Source: JBQCHF01 sp051954955 (lineage in GTDB: Bacteria; Actinomycetota; Actinomycetes; Motilibacterales; Motilibacteraceae). Taken from it: DNA of 64,000 nt. A program made the translations under genes and the position numbers. Every line of letters starts with the position of its first letter. Positions within the stretch are counted from its first letter, which is position 1. The DNA lies in contig JBQCHF010000126.1 in the NCBI GenBank assembly GCA_051954955.1, positions 17,706-81,705 of the forward strand, given 5' to 3'. Below the pieces are notes generated by a model. That model did no database searches. It saw only the letters and a program-made list of their open reading frames with translations, and was not told the DNA's origin. Shown piece after piece: positions 16,689-24,350 of the stretch.

Positions 16689-19184
16689 GTGAAAGCGGTC
16701 GTGATGGCCGGCGGCGAGGGCACCCGGCTGCGCCCGATGACCGCCAGCATGCCCAAGCCGCTGCTGCCGGTGGTCAACCGGCCGATCATGGAGCACGTCC
16801 TGCGGCTGGTCCGCCGCCACGGCATCACCGACGCCGTCGTCACCGTGCAGTTCCTCGCCTCGCTGGTGCGCAACTACTTCGGCGACGGCGAGGAGCTGGG
16901 GATGAACATCTCCTACGCCACGGAGGAGGAGCCGCTCGGCACCGCGGGCAGCGTCAAGAACGCCGAGCACCTGCTGCAAGGCGAACCGTTCCTGGTGATC
17001 TCCGGCGACGCGCTCACCGACGTCGACCTCGGCGAGCTCATCGCCTTCCACCGCCGCAAGGGCGCGCTGGTCACGGTCTGCCTCACCCGCAAGCCCAACC
17101 CGCTCGAGTTCGGCATCACCATCGTCGACGACGAGGGCCGGGTGCAGCGGTTCCTGGAGAAGCCGACCTGGGGGCAGGTCTTCTCCGACACCGTCAACAC
17201 CGGCATCTACGTGATGGAGCCCGAGGTCCTCGAGCGGGTGGCCGAGGGCGAGGTCGTGGACTGGTCCGGCGACGTCTTCCCGCAGCTGCTGGAGGAGGGC
17301 GAGGCCGTGTTCGGCTACGTCGCCGACGGCTACTGGGAGGATGTCGGCACGCACGAGAGCTACATGCAGGCGCACGCGGACGTGCTCTCCGGCCTGGTCG
17401 AGGTCGACATCGACGGCTTCCAGGTCTCGCCCGGGGTCTGGGTGGCCGAGGGCGCCGAGGTGAGCCCCGAGGCCACCCTGCACGCCCCGGTCTACGTCGG
17501 CGACTACGCCAAGGTCGAGGCGGGCGCGGAGCTGCGCGAGTTCACCGTCCTCGGCAGCAACGTGGTGGTGAAGGGCGGGGCGTTCCTGCACCGCGCCGTC
17601 GTGCACGACAACGTCTTCATCGGCCCGCAGACCAACCTGCGGGCGTGCGTCATCGGCAAGAACACCGACATCATGCGCGCGGCGCGGATCGAGGAGGGCG
17701 TCGTCGTCGGTGACGAGTGCGTCATCGAGGAGGAGGCGATCGTCCAGGCGGGGGTGCGGATCTACCCGTTCAAGACGGTCGAGGCCGGCTCGGTCGTCAC
17801 CACCAGCGTGATCTTCGAGACCCGCGGCCAGCGCAGCCTGTTCGGCCCGCGCGGGGTGTCCGGGATCATCAACGTGGAGGTCACCCCCGAGCTCGCGGTG
17901 CGCCTGGCCTCGGCGTTCGCCACCACGCTGAAGAAGGGCTCCACCGTCGTCACCGCCCGGGACCACTCCCGGGCCGCTCGCGCGCTCAAGCGGGCGGTGA
18001 TCTCGGCGCTCACCTCCAGCGCCATCGACGTGCGCGACCTGGAGGCGGTGCCGGCGCCGGTGGCCCGGCTGGAGACCGCGCAGGGCAATGCCGGTGGCGT
18101 GCTGGTGCGCACCACCCCGGGCCAGCCGGAGAACGTCGACATCGTCTTCCTCGACGCGCGCGGCGCGGACCTGTCCGCCGCCGCGCAGCGCAAGCTGGAG
18201 CGGGTGTTCAGCCGCGAGGAGTACCGGCGCGCGTTCCCGGGTGAGATCGGCGACCTGGAGTTCCCCGCCCGGGTGCTGGAGTCCTACGCCCGGCACCTGC
18301 TGCGGCGCATCGACACCAGCGGCGTCAGCGACGTCAACCTCAAGGTCGTGGTCGACTCCGGCGGCGGCACCGCCAGCCTGGTGCTGCCCACGGTGCTGGG
18401 TCGGCTCGACGTCGACGTGCTCACCATCAACAACCGGCTGGACGAGAGCGCACCCACCGAGACCCCCGAGGAGCGGGCCGCCGCGCTGGCCCGGCTCGGC
18501 GGGTTCGTCGCCTCCAGCGGGTCCTCGTTCGGGGTCCGGTTCGACCCGGTCGGCGAGCACATCTCGCTGGTCGACGACCTGGGCCGGGTCATCGACGACG
18601 AGCGCGCGCTGCTGGTGGTCCTGGACCTGGTGGCCGCCGAGAACCGCGGCGCCGACGTCGTGCTGCCGGTCACCACCACCCGGATCGCGGAGAAGGTGGC
18701 CGCCTTCCACGGGGTCACCATCCGCTGGACCACCACGTCCTCGGACGACCTCACCGCCACGGTGGCCACGACCGGCACCATCCTCGGCGCGGACGGGCGC
18801 GGCGGCTTCGTGGTGCCCGAGTGCAGCAGCAGCATCGACGGCATCGCCGCCTTCGTGCGCCTGCTCGGGCTGGTGGCCCGCACCCAGCTGTCGCTGTCCG
18901 AGATCGACGCCCGCATCCCGCAGTCCACCATCACCCGCATCGACGTCCCGACGCCGTGGGCCACCAAGGGTCTGGTGATGCGCTCGGTCGTCGAGGCCGC
19001 CGGCGACCTCCAGCTGGACACGACCGACGGCGTCCGCGTGGTGCAGCCCGACGGCGCCTGGGTGCTCGTGCTGCCCGACCCGGCCGAGCCGCTCACCCAC
19101 CTGTGGGCCGAGGGCGTCGACGGCACGCCGACCGAGGCGCTGCTGGCCCGGTGGACCGAGGTGGTGGAGAAGGCCGGGCGCTGA
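16689..19184 (+). CDS. Sugar-1-phosphate nucleotidyltransferase fused to a degenerate phosphomannomutase domain
   Basis: The 831-residue protein is annotated in relatives as mannose-1-phosphate guanylyltransferase. Residues 1-235 form the nucleotidyltransferase (KAVVMAGGEGTRLRPMT, PKPLLPVVNRP, VISGDALTDVDL, VNTGIYVMEPEVL). Residues 250-375 form a left-handed beta helix of hexapeptide repeats (VYVGDYAKVEAGAEL, AVVHDNVFIG). From about 380 an alpha-D-phosphohexomutase fold follows, but the catalytic elements are missing: the serine loop TASHNP is replaced by RTTPGQPENVD, the metal loop DGDxDR by DPVGEHISLVDD, and the sugar loop GExSGH by ECSSSIDG. The first domain should be active and make an NDP-sugar for envelope glycans; the second is probably structural or regulatory. 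Confidence 0.85.
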   Translation: MKAVVMAGGEGTRLRPMTASMPKPLLPVVNRPIMEHVLRLVRRHGITDAVVTVQFLASLVRNYFGDGEELGMNISYATEEEPLGTAGSVKNAEHLLQGEPFLVISGDALTDVDLGELIAFHRRKGALVTVCLTRKPNPLEFGITIVDDEGRVQRFLEKPTWGQVFSDTVNTGIYVMEPEVLERVAEGEVVDWSGDVFPQLLEEGEAVFGYVADGYWEDVGTHESYMQAHADVLSGLVEVDIDGFQVSPGVWVAEGAEVSPEATLHAPVYVGDYAKVEAGAELREFTVLGSNVVVKGGAFLHRAVVHDNVFIGPQTNLRACVIGKNTDIMRAARIEEGVVVGDECVIEEEAIVQAGVRIYPFKTVEAGSVVTTSVIFETRGQRSLFGPRGVSGIINVEVTPELAVRLASAFATTLKKGSTVVTARDHSRAARALKRAVISALTSSAIDVRDLEAVPAPVARLETAQGNAGGVLVRTTPGQPENVDIVFLDARGADLSAAAQRKLERVFSREEYRRAFPGEIGDLEFPARVLESYARHLLRRIDTSGVSDVNLKVVVDSGGGTASLVLPTVLGRLDVDVLTINNRLDESAPTETPEERAAALARLGGFVASSGSSFGVRFDPVGEHISLVDDLGRVIDDERALLVVLDLVAAENRGADVVLPVTTTRIAEKVAAFHGVTIRWTTTSSDDLTATVATTGTILGADGRGGFVVPECSSSIDGIAAFVRLLGLVARTQLSLSEIDARIPQSTITRIDVPTPWATKGLVMRSVVEAAGDLQLDTTDGVRVVQPDGAWVLVLPDPAEPLTHLWAEGVDGTPTEALLARWTEVVEKAGR

Positions 19185-19232
19185 GCCGTCGGCGGTGGGG
19201 CCGCTGGCGCCGCCGTGCGACGATGGCGGGCG

Positions 19233-20237
19233 ATGGCCGGGGACGACAGCACGCGCAGCGCGGGGGGTGAGCCCGGCACCTCCGGTGCCGGCCCCCAGAC
19301 CCTGAGCCCGCCGCCGGCCCCGCGCTGCGACGCGTCCATGTCGCTGCTGCGCGACCTGATGGAGAACACCCTCGACGCCGGCTACGCCGAGGCCGCCGCC
19401 CGGCGCCGGCGCGCGGTGGAGCAGGGTCGGCCCGCCGCCCGTCGCGGCAGCCGGGTCCTCGCGGTGGTCGGGGTCGCGCTGGTCGGGCTGCTGCTGGCCA
19501 CCTCCGCGCTGCAGCTGCGCGCGCACGCCAGCCGCAAGGACCACAACGACCTGGTCAGCCGGGTGAAGCAGGCCACCAGGGCCACCGACCAGGTCGCTGC
19601 CGACGTCGACCGGCTGCGGGGCCAGATCGCGGCCGCCCGGGCCGACGGGCTGGCCCTCACCGCCGCCGGCCGCGCCGCCTCCGACCGGCTGGACGCGCTG
19701 GAGGTGCTCTCCGGCGCGGTGCCGGTCACCGGACCCGGCCTGGTGGTCACGGTCGACGACGCCAAGTCCGCCGGCGCCGTGGACTCCACCGGCCAGCCCC
19801 GGCTGGACACCGGCGACGACCCGGGCCGGGTGCGCGACCGGGACCTGCAGAAGGTCGTCAACGGCCTGTGGGCCGCGGGCGCGGAGGCCATCGCCATCAA
19901 CGGGCAGCGGCTCACCGCCACCACGGCGATCCGCAACGCCGGGCAGGCCATCCTGGTCGCCTACCGGCCGCTGCAGCCGCCCTACGTGATCTCCGCGATC
20001 GGCGACCCGGACACGCTTCCGGCGCGCTTCGAGGACACCGTCGGTGGCGCCTACCTGCGCTTGATCAGCCAGACCTACGGCATCCGCTACCGGGAGGAGG
20101 TGCACGCCGGCACCGACGGCGGGGACCTGCTGCGGCTGCCGGCCGCCGACAGCCTCACCGTCCGCCGGGCCAGCGTGCCCACGCCTACCCCCACCCCCGT
20201 GCCGGCCGCCTCCTCGACGCCCACCCGGTCGCGATGA
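19233..20237 (+). CDS. DUF881 family membrane-anchored protein
   Basis: First of two DUF881 proteins that flank sbp. The 334-residue protein has a Pro/Ser-rich N-terminus, one transmembrane helix near residues 72-92 (VLAVVGVALVGLLLATSAL), a coiled-coil stretch (NDLVSRVKQATRATDQVAAD) and the DUF881 domain with VPVTGPGLVVTVDD, LQKVVNGLWAAGAEAIAING and QPPYVISAIGDP. The tail is a Thr-Pro repeat. The domain faces outside the membrane. Its function is unknown; in mycobacteria the equivalents are Rv1823 and Rv1825. ATG 19233 is preferred over GTG 19215. Confidence 0.9.
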   Translation: MAGDDSTRSAGGEPGTSGAGPQTLSPPPAPRCDASMSLLRDLMENTLDAGYAEAAARRRRAVEQGRPAARRGSRVLAVVGVALVGLLLATSALQLRAHASRKDHNDLVSRVKQATRATDQVAADVDRLRGQIAAARADGLALTAAGRAASDRLDALEVLSGAVPVTGPGLVVTVDDAKSAGAVDSTGQPRLDTGDDPGRVRDRDLQKVVNGLWAAGAEAIAINGQRLTATTAIRNAGQAILVAYRPLQPPYVISAIGDPDTLPARFEDTVGGAYLRLISQTYGIRYREEVHAGTDGGDLLRLPAADSLTVRRASVPTPTPTPVPAASSTPTRSR

Positions 20238-20355
20238 CCCCCGCCCTGCCGCTCGCGCTGATGGCTCTGTCGCTCGCCCTGTCGTTGCCGGCGATGGGGG
20301 AGACTGTCCCGCGCCGCACAGAAGGCCCGAGCACCGCCCGCTGGAGGAACCACCC

Positions 20356-20688
20356 GTGATCGCCGCCCTCGGCCTCGTCGTCGGCATCGTGCTCGGCCTG
20401 GTGCTCGAACCGACCGTGCCGCTGTGGCTGCAGCCCTACCTGCCGATCGCCGTCGTGGCCGCGCTGGACGCGGTGTTCGGCGGCCTGCGCGCCCTGCTCG
20501 ACGGGATCTTCGACGACCGGGTGTTCGTCGTCTCGTTCCTGTCCAACGTGGTGGTGGCGGGCCTGATCGTCTACCTGGGCGACCAGCTCGGCGTCGGGGC
20601 GCAGCTGTCCACCGGCGTCGTCGTGGTGCTCGGCATCCGGATCTTCTCCAACGCCGCCGCCATCCGCCGGCACCTGTTCAAGGCCTGA
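20356..20688 (+). CDS. sbp: Small basic protein, DUF1290 family
   Basis: A 110-residue integral membrane protein with three to four helices (IAALGLVVGIVLGLVL, YLPIAVVAALDAVFGGL, FVVSFLSNVVVAGLIVYLG, STGVVVVLGIRIFSNAAAI) and the family motif GLRALLDGIFDDRVF. It always lies between or beside DUF881 genes, here and at Rv1824, which suggests one complex in the cell envelope. GTG start with CTGGAGGA upstream. Biochemical role is unknown. Confidence 0.93.
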   Translation: MIAALGLVVGIVLGLVLEPTVPLWLQPYLPIAVVAALDAVFGGLRALLDGIFDDRVFVVSFLSNVVVAGLIVYLGDQLGVGAQLSTGVVVVLGIRIFSNAAAIRRHLFKA

Positions 20689-20763
20689 CCCGTTGACCCC
20701 GCGGCAGGCTCGCCCGCCCGCCGCCCATCGACCCTGCCGCAGCAGCCACCCGACAGGAGCCGC

Positions 20764-21522
20764 GTGAGCACCGCCACCTCCGAGCCCCGCCGGACCGGGT
20801 GGTCCGCCCTGCGCTCCGCCCTGAGCCCGCACCCGACGTCCGCGCGCGTGGTGGCGGCCGTGCTGCTGGGGCTGCTCGGGTTCGCGCTGGCGGTGCAGGT
20901 GCGCAGCACGCAGCAGGAGGGCCTGGACTCGCTGCGGCAGAGCGACCTGGTGCGGATCCTGGACGACACCGCGCAGCGGCAGGCGCGGCTGCGGGCCGAG
21001 GCCTCCCAGCTGGAGGCGACCCGGGAGAAGCTCACCTCGGGCACCGACAGCTCGCGGGCGGCCATCGAGGAGGCCCGGCAGCGCTCGCAGACCCTGGGCA
21101 TCCTGGCCGGCACGCTGCCGGCGCAGGGGCTGGGGATCGTGGTGACCATCCCCGACCAGCACCAGACGGTGACCAGCGACCTCATCCTCGACGCGGTCGA
21201 GGAGCTGCGCGACGCCGGCGCCGAGGCCATCCAGGTCGGCGACGTGCGGGTGGTCGCGCAGACCAGCTTCACCGACGCCCCCGGCGGCACGCCCGGCCTG
21301 CTCGTGGACGGCAGCACGGTGCAGCCGCCCTACCGGATCATCGCGGTGGGAGACGCGCAGACCCTGGCCACCGCCCTGCGGATCCCCGGTGGCGTGGCCG
21401 ACACCCTGCGCGGGCAGGGCACCCAGGCCGAGATCGAGACCAAGGACACGGTGCAGGTGACGGCGTTGCGACCCCCCACGACGCCTCAGTACGCTCGCCC
21501 GGCCCCGCAGCCGACGAAGTAG
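20764..21522 (+). CDS. DUF881 family membrane-anchored protein, second copy
   Basis: A 252-residue protein with one transmembrane helix (VVAAVLLGLLGFALAV, about residues 29-46), a coiled coil (DDTAQRQARLRAEASQLEAT) and the extracytoplasmic DUF881 domain (GLGIVVTIPD, LILDAVEELRDAGAEAIQVG, VQPPYRIIAVGDAQ). It matches the Rv1825 position. GTG start with GACAGGAG just upstream. Function unknown, likely in the Sbp complex. Confidence 0.9.
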   Translation: MSTATSEPRRTGWSALRSALSPHPTSARVVAAVLLGLLGFALAVQVRSTQQEGLDSLRQSDLVRILDDTAQRQARLRAEASQLEATREKLTSGTDSSRAAIEEARQRSQTLGILAGTLPAQGLGIVVTIPDQHQTVTSDLILDAVEELRDAGAEAIQVGDVRVVAQTSFTDAPGGTPGLLVDGSTVQPPYRIIAVGDAQTLATALRIPGGVADTLRGQGTQAEIETKDTVQVTALRPPTTPQYARPAPQPTK

Positions 21523-21566
21523 CGGGTTCCCATCGTTCCAGCGACGCCTGCGCAGGGAGTGACCCC

Positions 21567-21956
21567 GTGTACCCCGAGGACCTGAAGTACACCGCCGAGC
21601 ACGAGTGGGTCCGCACCGGGGCGGGGGACGGGGACGTCATCCGGGTGGGCATCACCAGCTTCGCACAGGAGGCGCTCGGCGACGTCGTCTACGTCACCCT
21701 GCCCGAGCCGGGCACCGCCGTCGGCGGCGGCCAGCCCTGCGGCGAGGTCGAGTCGACCAAGAGCGTCAGCGACGTCTACGCCCCGGTGAGCGGCACCGTC
21801 GTCGCCCGCAACGAGGCGCTGGACGCCACCCCGGAGCTGGTCAACACCGACCCCTACGGCGAGGGCTGGATGCTGGAGATCCGCCCGGACGACGCCGCCT
21901 CGCTGGACGGCCTGCTCGACGCCGCCGCCTACCAGGCCGGCCTCGGCGACGCCTGA
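21567..21956 (+). CDS. gcvH: Glycine cleavage system H protein
   Basis: Lipoyl carrier that shuttles the aminomethyl group from GcvP to GcvT. The 129-residue protein has the lipoyl-binding hammerhead with Lys65 in GEVESTKSVSDVYAPVSG, the conserved N-terminus LKYTAEHEWV and the end GEGWMLEI. GTG 21567 is preceded by GCAGGGAG. gcvP lies 3.5 kb downstream, past garA and merR genes; gcvT is not in this window. Confidence 0.97.
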   Translation: MYPEDLKYTAEHEWVRTGAGDGDVIRVGITSFAQEALGDVVYVTLPEPGTAVGGGQPCGEVESTKSVSDVYAPVSGTVVARNEALDATPELVNTDPYGEGWMLEIRPDDAASLDGLLDAAAYQAGLGDA

Positions 21957-22038
21957 CCGGCGAGCCGGCGCGAACCTGTCGCGAACCTGTCGCCGGCGTG
22001 CCGGCGACCTGCCCCGGTGCTGGTTGAGGTGCTGCATG

Positions 22039-22063
22039 AGGTGCTGCCGCGCGGGCAGCACCT
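22039..22063 (+). terminator. Hairpin after gcvH
   Basis: A perfect 10-bp stem (AGGTGCTGCC at 22039-22048 with 22054-22063) and loop GCGCG. It lies 80 nt past the gcvH stop and ahead of the garA promoter. No U-run. An 11-bp direct repeat CGCGAACCTGT (21969-21979, 21980-21990) precedes it. Confidence 0.65.
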
Positions 22064-22092
22064 GACCGTGGTGACGCACCTGCGCCATCCGG

Positions 22093-22122
22093 TTGACCCT
22101 GTCGATCGGGGAACCGTAGGTT
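22093..22122 (+). promoter_or_regulatory. garA promoter candidate (TTGACC-18-TAGGTT)
   Basis: TTGACC (22093-22098) and TAGGTT (22117-22122) have an 18-nt spacer. It is the best sigma-A-like promoter in the window. Start of transcription is predicted near 22129, giving a leader of about 115 nt. Confidence 0.65.
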
Positions 22123-22136
22123 CGGCACCGACCGTC

Positions 22137-22159
22137 ACCCTGAAGTAGGGGTCGAGGGT
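22137..22159. promoter_or_regulatory. Operator candidate, ACCCT-N13-AGGGT, in the garA leader
   Basis: An inverted repeat ACCCT-N13-AGGGT. 18 of its 23 bases are identical to a site at 24284-24306 before the second merR gene. Both genes sit beside MerR-family regulators, so one of them is the likely binder. It lies just downstream of the predicted start of transcription. Confidence 0.55.
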
Positions 22160-22244
22160 CAGCCGTCTGCTCGAACCCACCAGCTCGACCCGACCCGCTC
22201 CGACCGACCAGCACGCCGCGCCCCGCGCGGCAGGAGGCGCACCG

Positions 22245-22763
22245 ATGGCGTTCTGCACGCAGTGCGGGCACGACAACCCCGAGGACAGCCGGTTCTGCAG
22301 CAACTGCGGCGCCGCGCTGCGTCCTGCCGCAGCCGACGCCACCTCCACCCTCAACCTGCCCGGTCTCGAGCGGGAGGGCGAGCAGGAGGCGGGCCTCACC
22401 GCCGCCGACCAGGCCGCGGTCGACGCGCTGCCGCCGGGCAGCGCGCTGCTGGTGGTCCGCCGCGGGCCGAACAGCGGCAGCCGCTTCCTGCTCGACTCCG
22501 ACGTCACCACCGCCGGCCGGCACCCCGAGAGCGACATCTTCCTGGACGACGTCACCGTCTCCCGCCGCCACGCCGAGTTCTACCGCGACGGTGCGGGCTA
22601 CGCGGTGCGCGACGTCGGCAGCCTCAACGGCACCTACGTCAACCGCGAGCGGATCGAGCGCGCCACCCTGGCCGGCGGCGACGAGGTGCAGATCGGCAAG
22701 TACCGGCTCGTCTTCTTCCCCAGCCAGCACGCGGCCGCGGGCGCCGGGGGGAGCGGGGCGTGA
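22245..22763 (+). CDS. garA: GarA/OdhI-like FHA protein with N-terminal zinc ribbon
   Basis: FHA regulator that in mycobacteria and corynebacteria controls 2-oxoglutarate use in response to Ser/Thr kinases. Residues 64-160 match GarA closely: LPPGSALLVVRRGPNSGSRF, SDIFLDDVTVSRRHAEF, GSLNGTYVNRE, DEVQIGKYRLVF. The N-terminus is not that of mycobacterial GarA: it begins with a zinc ribbon (Cys4, Cys7, Cys18, Cys21; FCTQCGHDNP and FCSNCGAAL), and the phospho-acceptor ETTS motif is absent, with Thr33 and Thr35 in DATSTLNLPG as candidate sites. Length 172. It overlaps the merR gene downstream by 4 bp. It follows gcvH as in Rv1826-Rv1827. Confidence 0.9.
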   Translation: MAFCTQCGHDNPEDSRFCSNCGAALRPAAADATSTLNLPGLEREGEQEAGLTAADQAAVDALPPGSALLVVRRGPNSGSRFLLDSDVTTAGRHPESDIFLDDVTVSRRHAEFYRDGAGYAVRDVGSLNGTYVNRERIERATLAGGDEVQIGKYRLVFFPSQHAAAGAGGSGA

Positions 22764-23521
22764 GCTCGGCGGTCCCCGCCCGCTCGCTCATGAGCATCGG
22801 GGAGGTCCTCGGCGCGCTGCGCCCGGACTTCCCCGACGTCACCATCTCCAAGATCCGCTTCCTGGAGTCCGAGGGGCTGGTCGAGCCCCAGCGCACCGCC
22901 TCCGGCTACCGCAAGTTCTCCCACGAGGACCTCGACCGGCTGCGCTACGTCCTCACCGCCCAGCGCGACCACTACCTGCCGCTGCGGGTCATCAAGGACC
23001 ACCTCGACGCGATCGACCGCGGCCTCGAGCCGCCCGAGCTGGCCGGCACCGGGCCCCGGGTGCCCCGTGCGGTGCGCGACGGCGAGGGGCTGCCGTCGGC
23101 GGAGAGCTTCGTCCGCCGCGGCGGCGAGCTGCGCCTGTCCCGCGCCGAGCTGCTCGAGGCCAGCGGGCTGGACGAGCCCCAGCTGGTGCAGGTCGAGTCC
23201 TACGGGCTGCTGGCGCCGCGCACGGGGTCCGGCAGCGGCACGGGCGGCACGGGGCACTACGACGCCGACGCCCTGGCGATCGCGCGCACCGTGGCCGAGC
23301 TGGCCGCCTTCGGCCTCGAGCCACGCCACCTGCGCCCGTTCAAGACCGCCGCGGACCGCGAGATCGGTCTGGTCGAGCAGGTCATCGGCCCGATGCTCCG
23401 CCAGCGCGGCCCGGAGGCCCGGGCGCGCGCCGAGGAGACCGCCCGCGAGCTGGCCGCGCTGTCGGTGCGGCTGCACGCCGCCCTGGTCAAGGCCGGCCTG
23501 CAGCCCGGCCTCAACCGCTGA
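22760..23521 (+). CDS. ftsR: MerR family regulator, FtsR type
   Basis: DNA-binding regulator equivalent to Rv1828 / corynebacterial FtsR, reported there to affect ftsZ expression. The MerR helix-turn-helix is seen at residues 11-75: MSIGEVLGALRPDFPDVTIS, KIRFLESEGLVEPQRT, SGYRKFSHEDLDRLRYVL. The C-terminal half (about 110-250) is a second winged-helix-like and helical region (LSRAELLEASGLDEPQLVQV). Length 253. GTG start in a GTGA overlap with garA, so it is coupled. No metal or redox cysteines are present, so the signal is not a metal. Confidence 0.88.
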   Translation: MSSAVPARSLMSIGEVLGALRPDFPDVTISKIRFLESEGLVEPQRTASGYRKFSHEDLDRLRYVLTAQRDHYLPLRVIKDHLDAIDRGLEPPELAGTGPRVPRAVRDGEGLPSAESFVRRGGELRLSRAELLEASGLDEPQLVQVESYGLLAPRTGSGSGTGGTGHYDADALAIARTVAELAAFGLEPRHLRPFKTAADREIGLVEQVIGPMLRQRGPEARARAEETARELAALSVRLHAALVKAGLQPGLNR

Positions 23522-23683
23522 CGCCTGCCCGCAGCACCCCGTCGGCGCACCGCGGGGGCGCCCGTTGCGGAGCTGACGGGACGGCGGCGATGGCAGCGAT
23601 GACGGCAATTTCCTCGCACCGGGTGGTGAATCCGCTGTCCTGCTTCGTGATCCGCGACCCGGGCGGGCGGAGCCGGCCGGGGG

Positions 23684-23689
23684 TAGTGT
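23684..23689 (+). promoter_or_regulatory. -10 box TAGTGT for the DUF151 gene (leaderless)
   Basis: TAGTGT ends 7 nt before GTG 23697, which supports that start over GTG 23688 inside the box. Confidence 0.55.
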
Positions 23690-23696
23690 GGCCGGT

Positions 23697-24176
23697 GTGA
23701 ACCAGGTCGACGTCGTCGGCGTCCGCGTGGAGATGCCCGCCAACCAGCCCATCGTCCTGCTCAAGGAAGTGGCGGGCGACCGTTACCTCCCGATCTGGAT
23801 CGGGGCCACCGAGGCCACCGCCATCGCCTTCGCCCAGCAGGGCGTGGTGCCCCCGCGCCCGCTCACGCACGACCTGCTGCGTGACGTGCTCGAGGCGCTG
23901 GGTCAGCAGCTCACCCAGGTGCGCATCACCGAGCTGCGCGACGGCGTCTACTACGCCGAGCTGGTGCTCTCCGGCGGCGCCGAGGTCAGTGCGCGCCCCT
24001 CCGACGCGATCGCCCTGGCGCTGCGCACCGGCTCGCCCATCTACGCCGCGGACACCGTGCTCGGCGAGGCCGGGATCGCCATCCCCGACGAGCAGGAGGA
24101 CGAGGTCGAGAAGTTCCGCGAGTTCCTCGACCAGATCTCCCCGGAGGACTTCGAGGGCGGCCCCGGCCCGCACTGA
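23697..24176 (+). CDS. DUF151 bifunctional nuclease family protein
   Basis: Homologue of Rv1829. The 159-residue protein shows the family sequence: VDVVGVRVEMPANQPIVLL, DRYLPIWIGATEATAIAFAQ, RPLTHDLLRDVLEALG, ARPSDAIALALRTGSPIYA. Plant members have both RNase and DNase activity; the activity in actinobacteria is not established. The C-terminus is acidic (EDEVEKFREFLDQISPEDFE) and may bind a partner, as in UVR-domain variants. Leaderless start at 23697. It lies between the two merR genes as in mycobacteria. Confidence 0.9.
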   Translation: MNQVDVVGVRVEMPANQPIVLLKEVAGDRYLPIWIGATEATAIAFAQQGVVPPRPLTHDLLRDVLEALGQQLTQVRITELRDGVYYAELVLSGGAEVSARPSDAIALALRTGSPIYAADTVLGEAGIAIPDEQEDEVEKFREFLDQISPEDFEGGPGPH

Positions 24177-24216
24177 TCGTCGTGACCGCCCGGCCCGACA
24201 CGCACCGCGGCGTTCG

Positions 24217-24245
24217 TTGACGCCCGCACCCGGCGGGCCTACCGT
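24217..24245 (+). promoter_or_regulatory. Promoter candidate for the second merR gene (TTGACG-17-TACCGT)
   Basis: TTGACG (24217-24222) and TACCGT (24240-24245) are spaced by 17 nt. The leader would be about 100 nt and contains the ACCCT-N13-AGGGT site. Confidence 0.55.
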
Positions 24246-24283
24246 GCGACGCAGAACGCCCTTCGTGTAGTTCCATCCCTGTG

Positions 24284-24306
24284 ACCCTCGAGCTGAGGTC
24301 GAGGGT
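24284..24306. promoter_or_regulatory. Operator candidate, ACCCT-N13-AGGGT, before the second merR
   Basis: Here the inverted repeat is longer: ACCCTCGA at 24284-24291 pairs with TCGAGGGT at 24299-24306 around a 7-nt centre. It shares 18 of 23 positions with 22137-22159. Autoregulation by the MerR protein is the simplest reading. Confidence 0.6.
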
Positions 24307-24350
24307 TGGGCCGGCACCTTCCCCCCGGGGCGTCGTATCGGAGGACCGAC

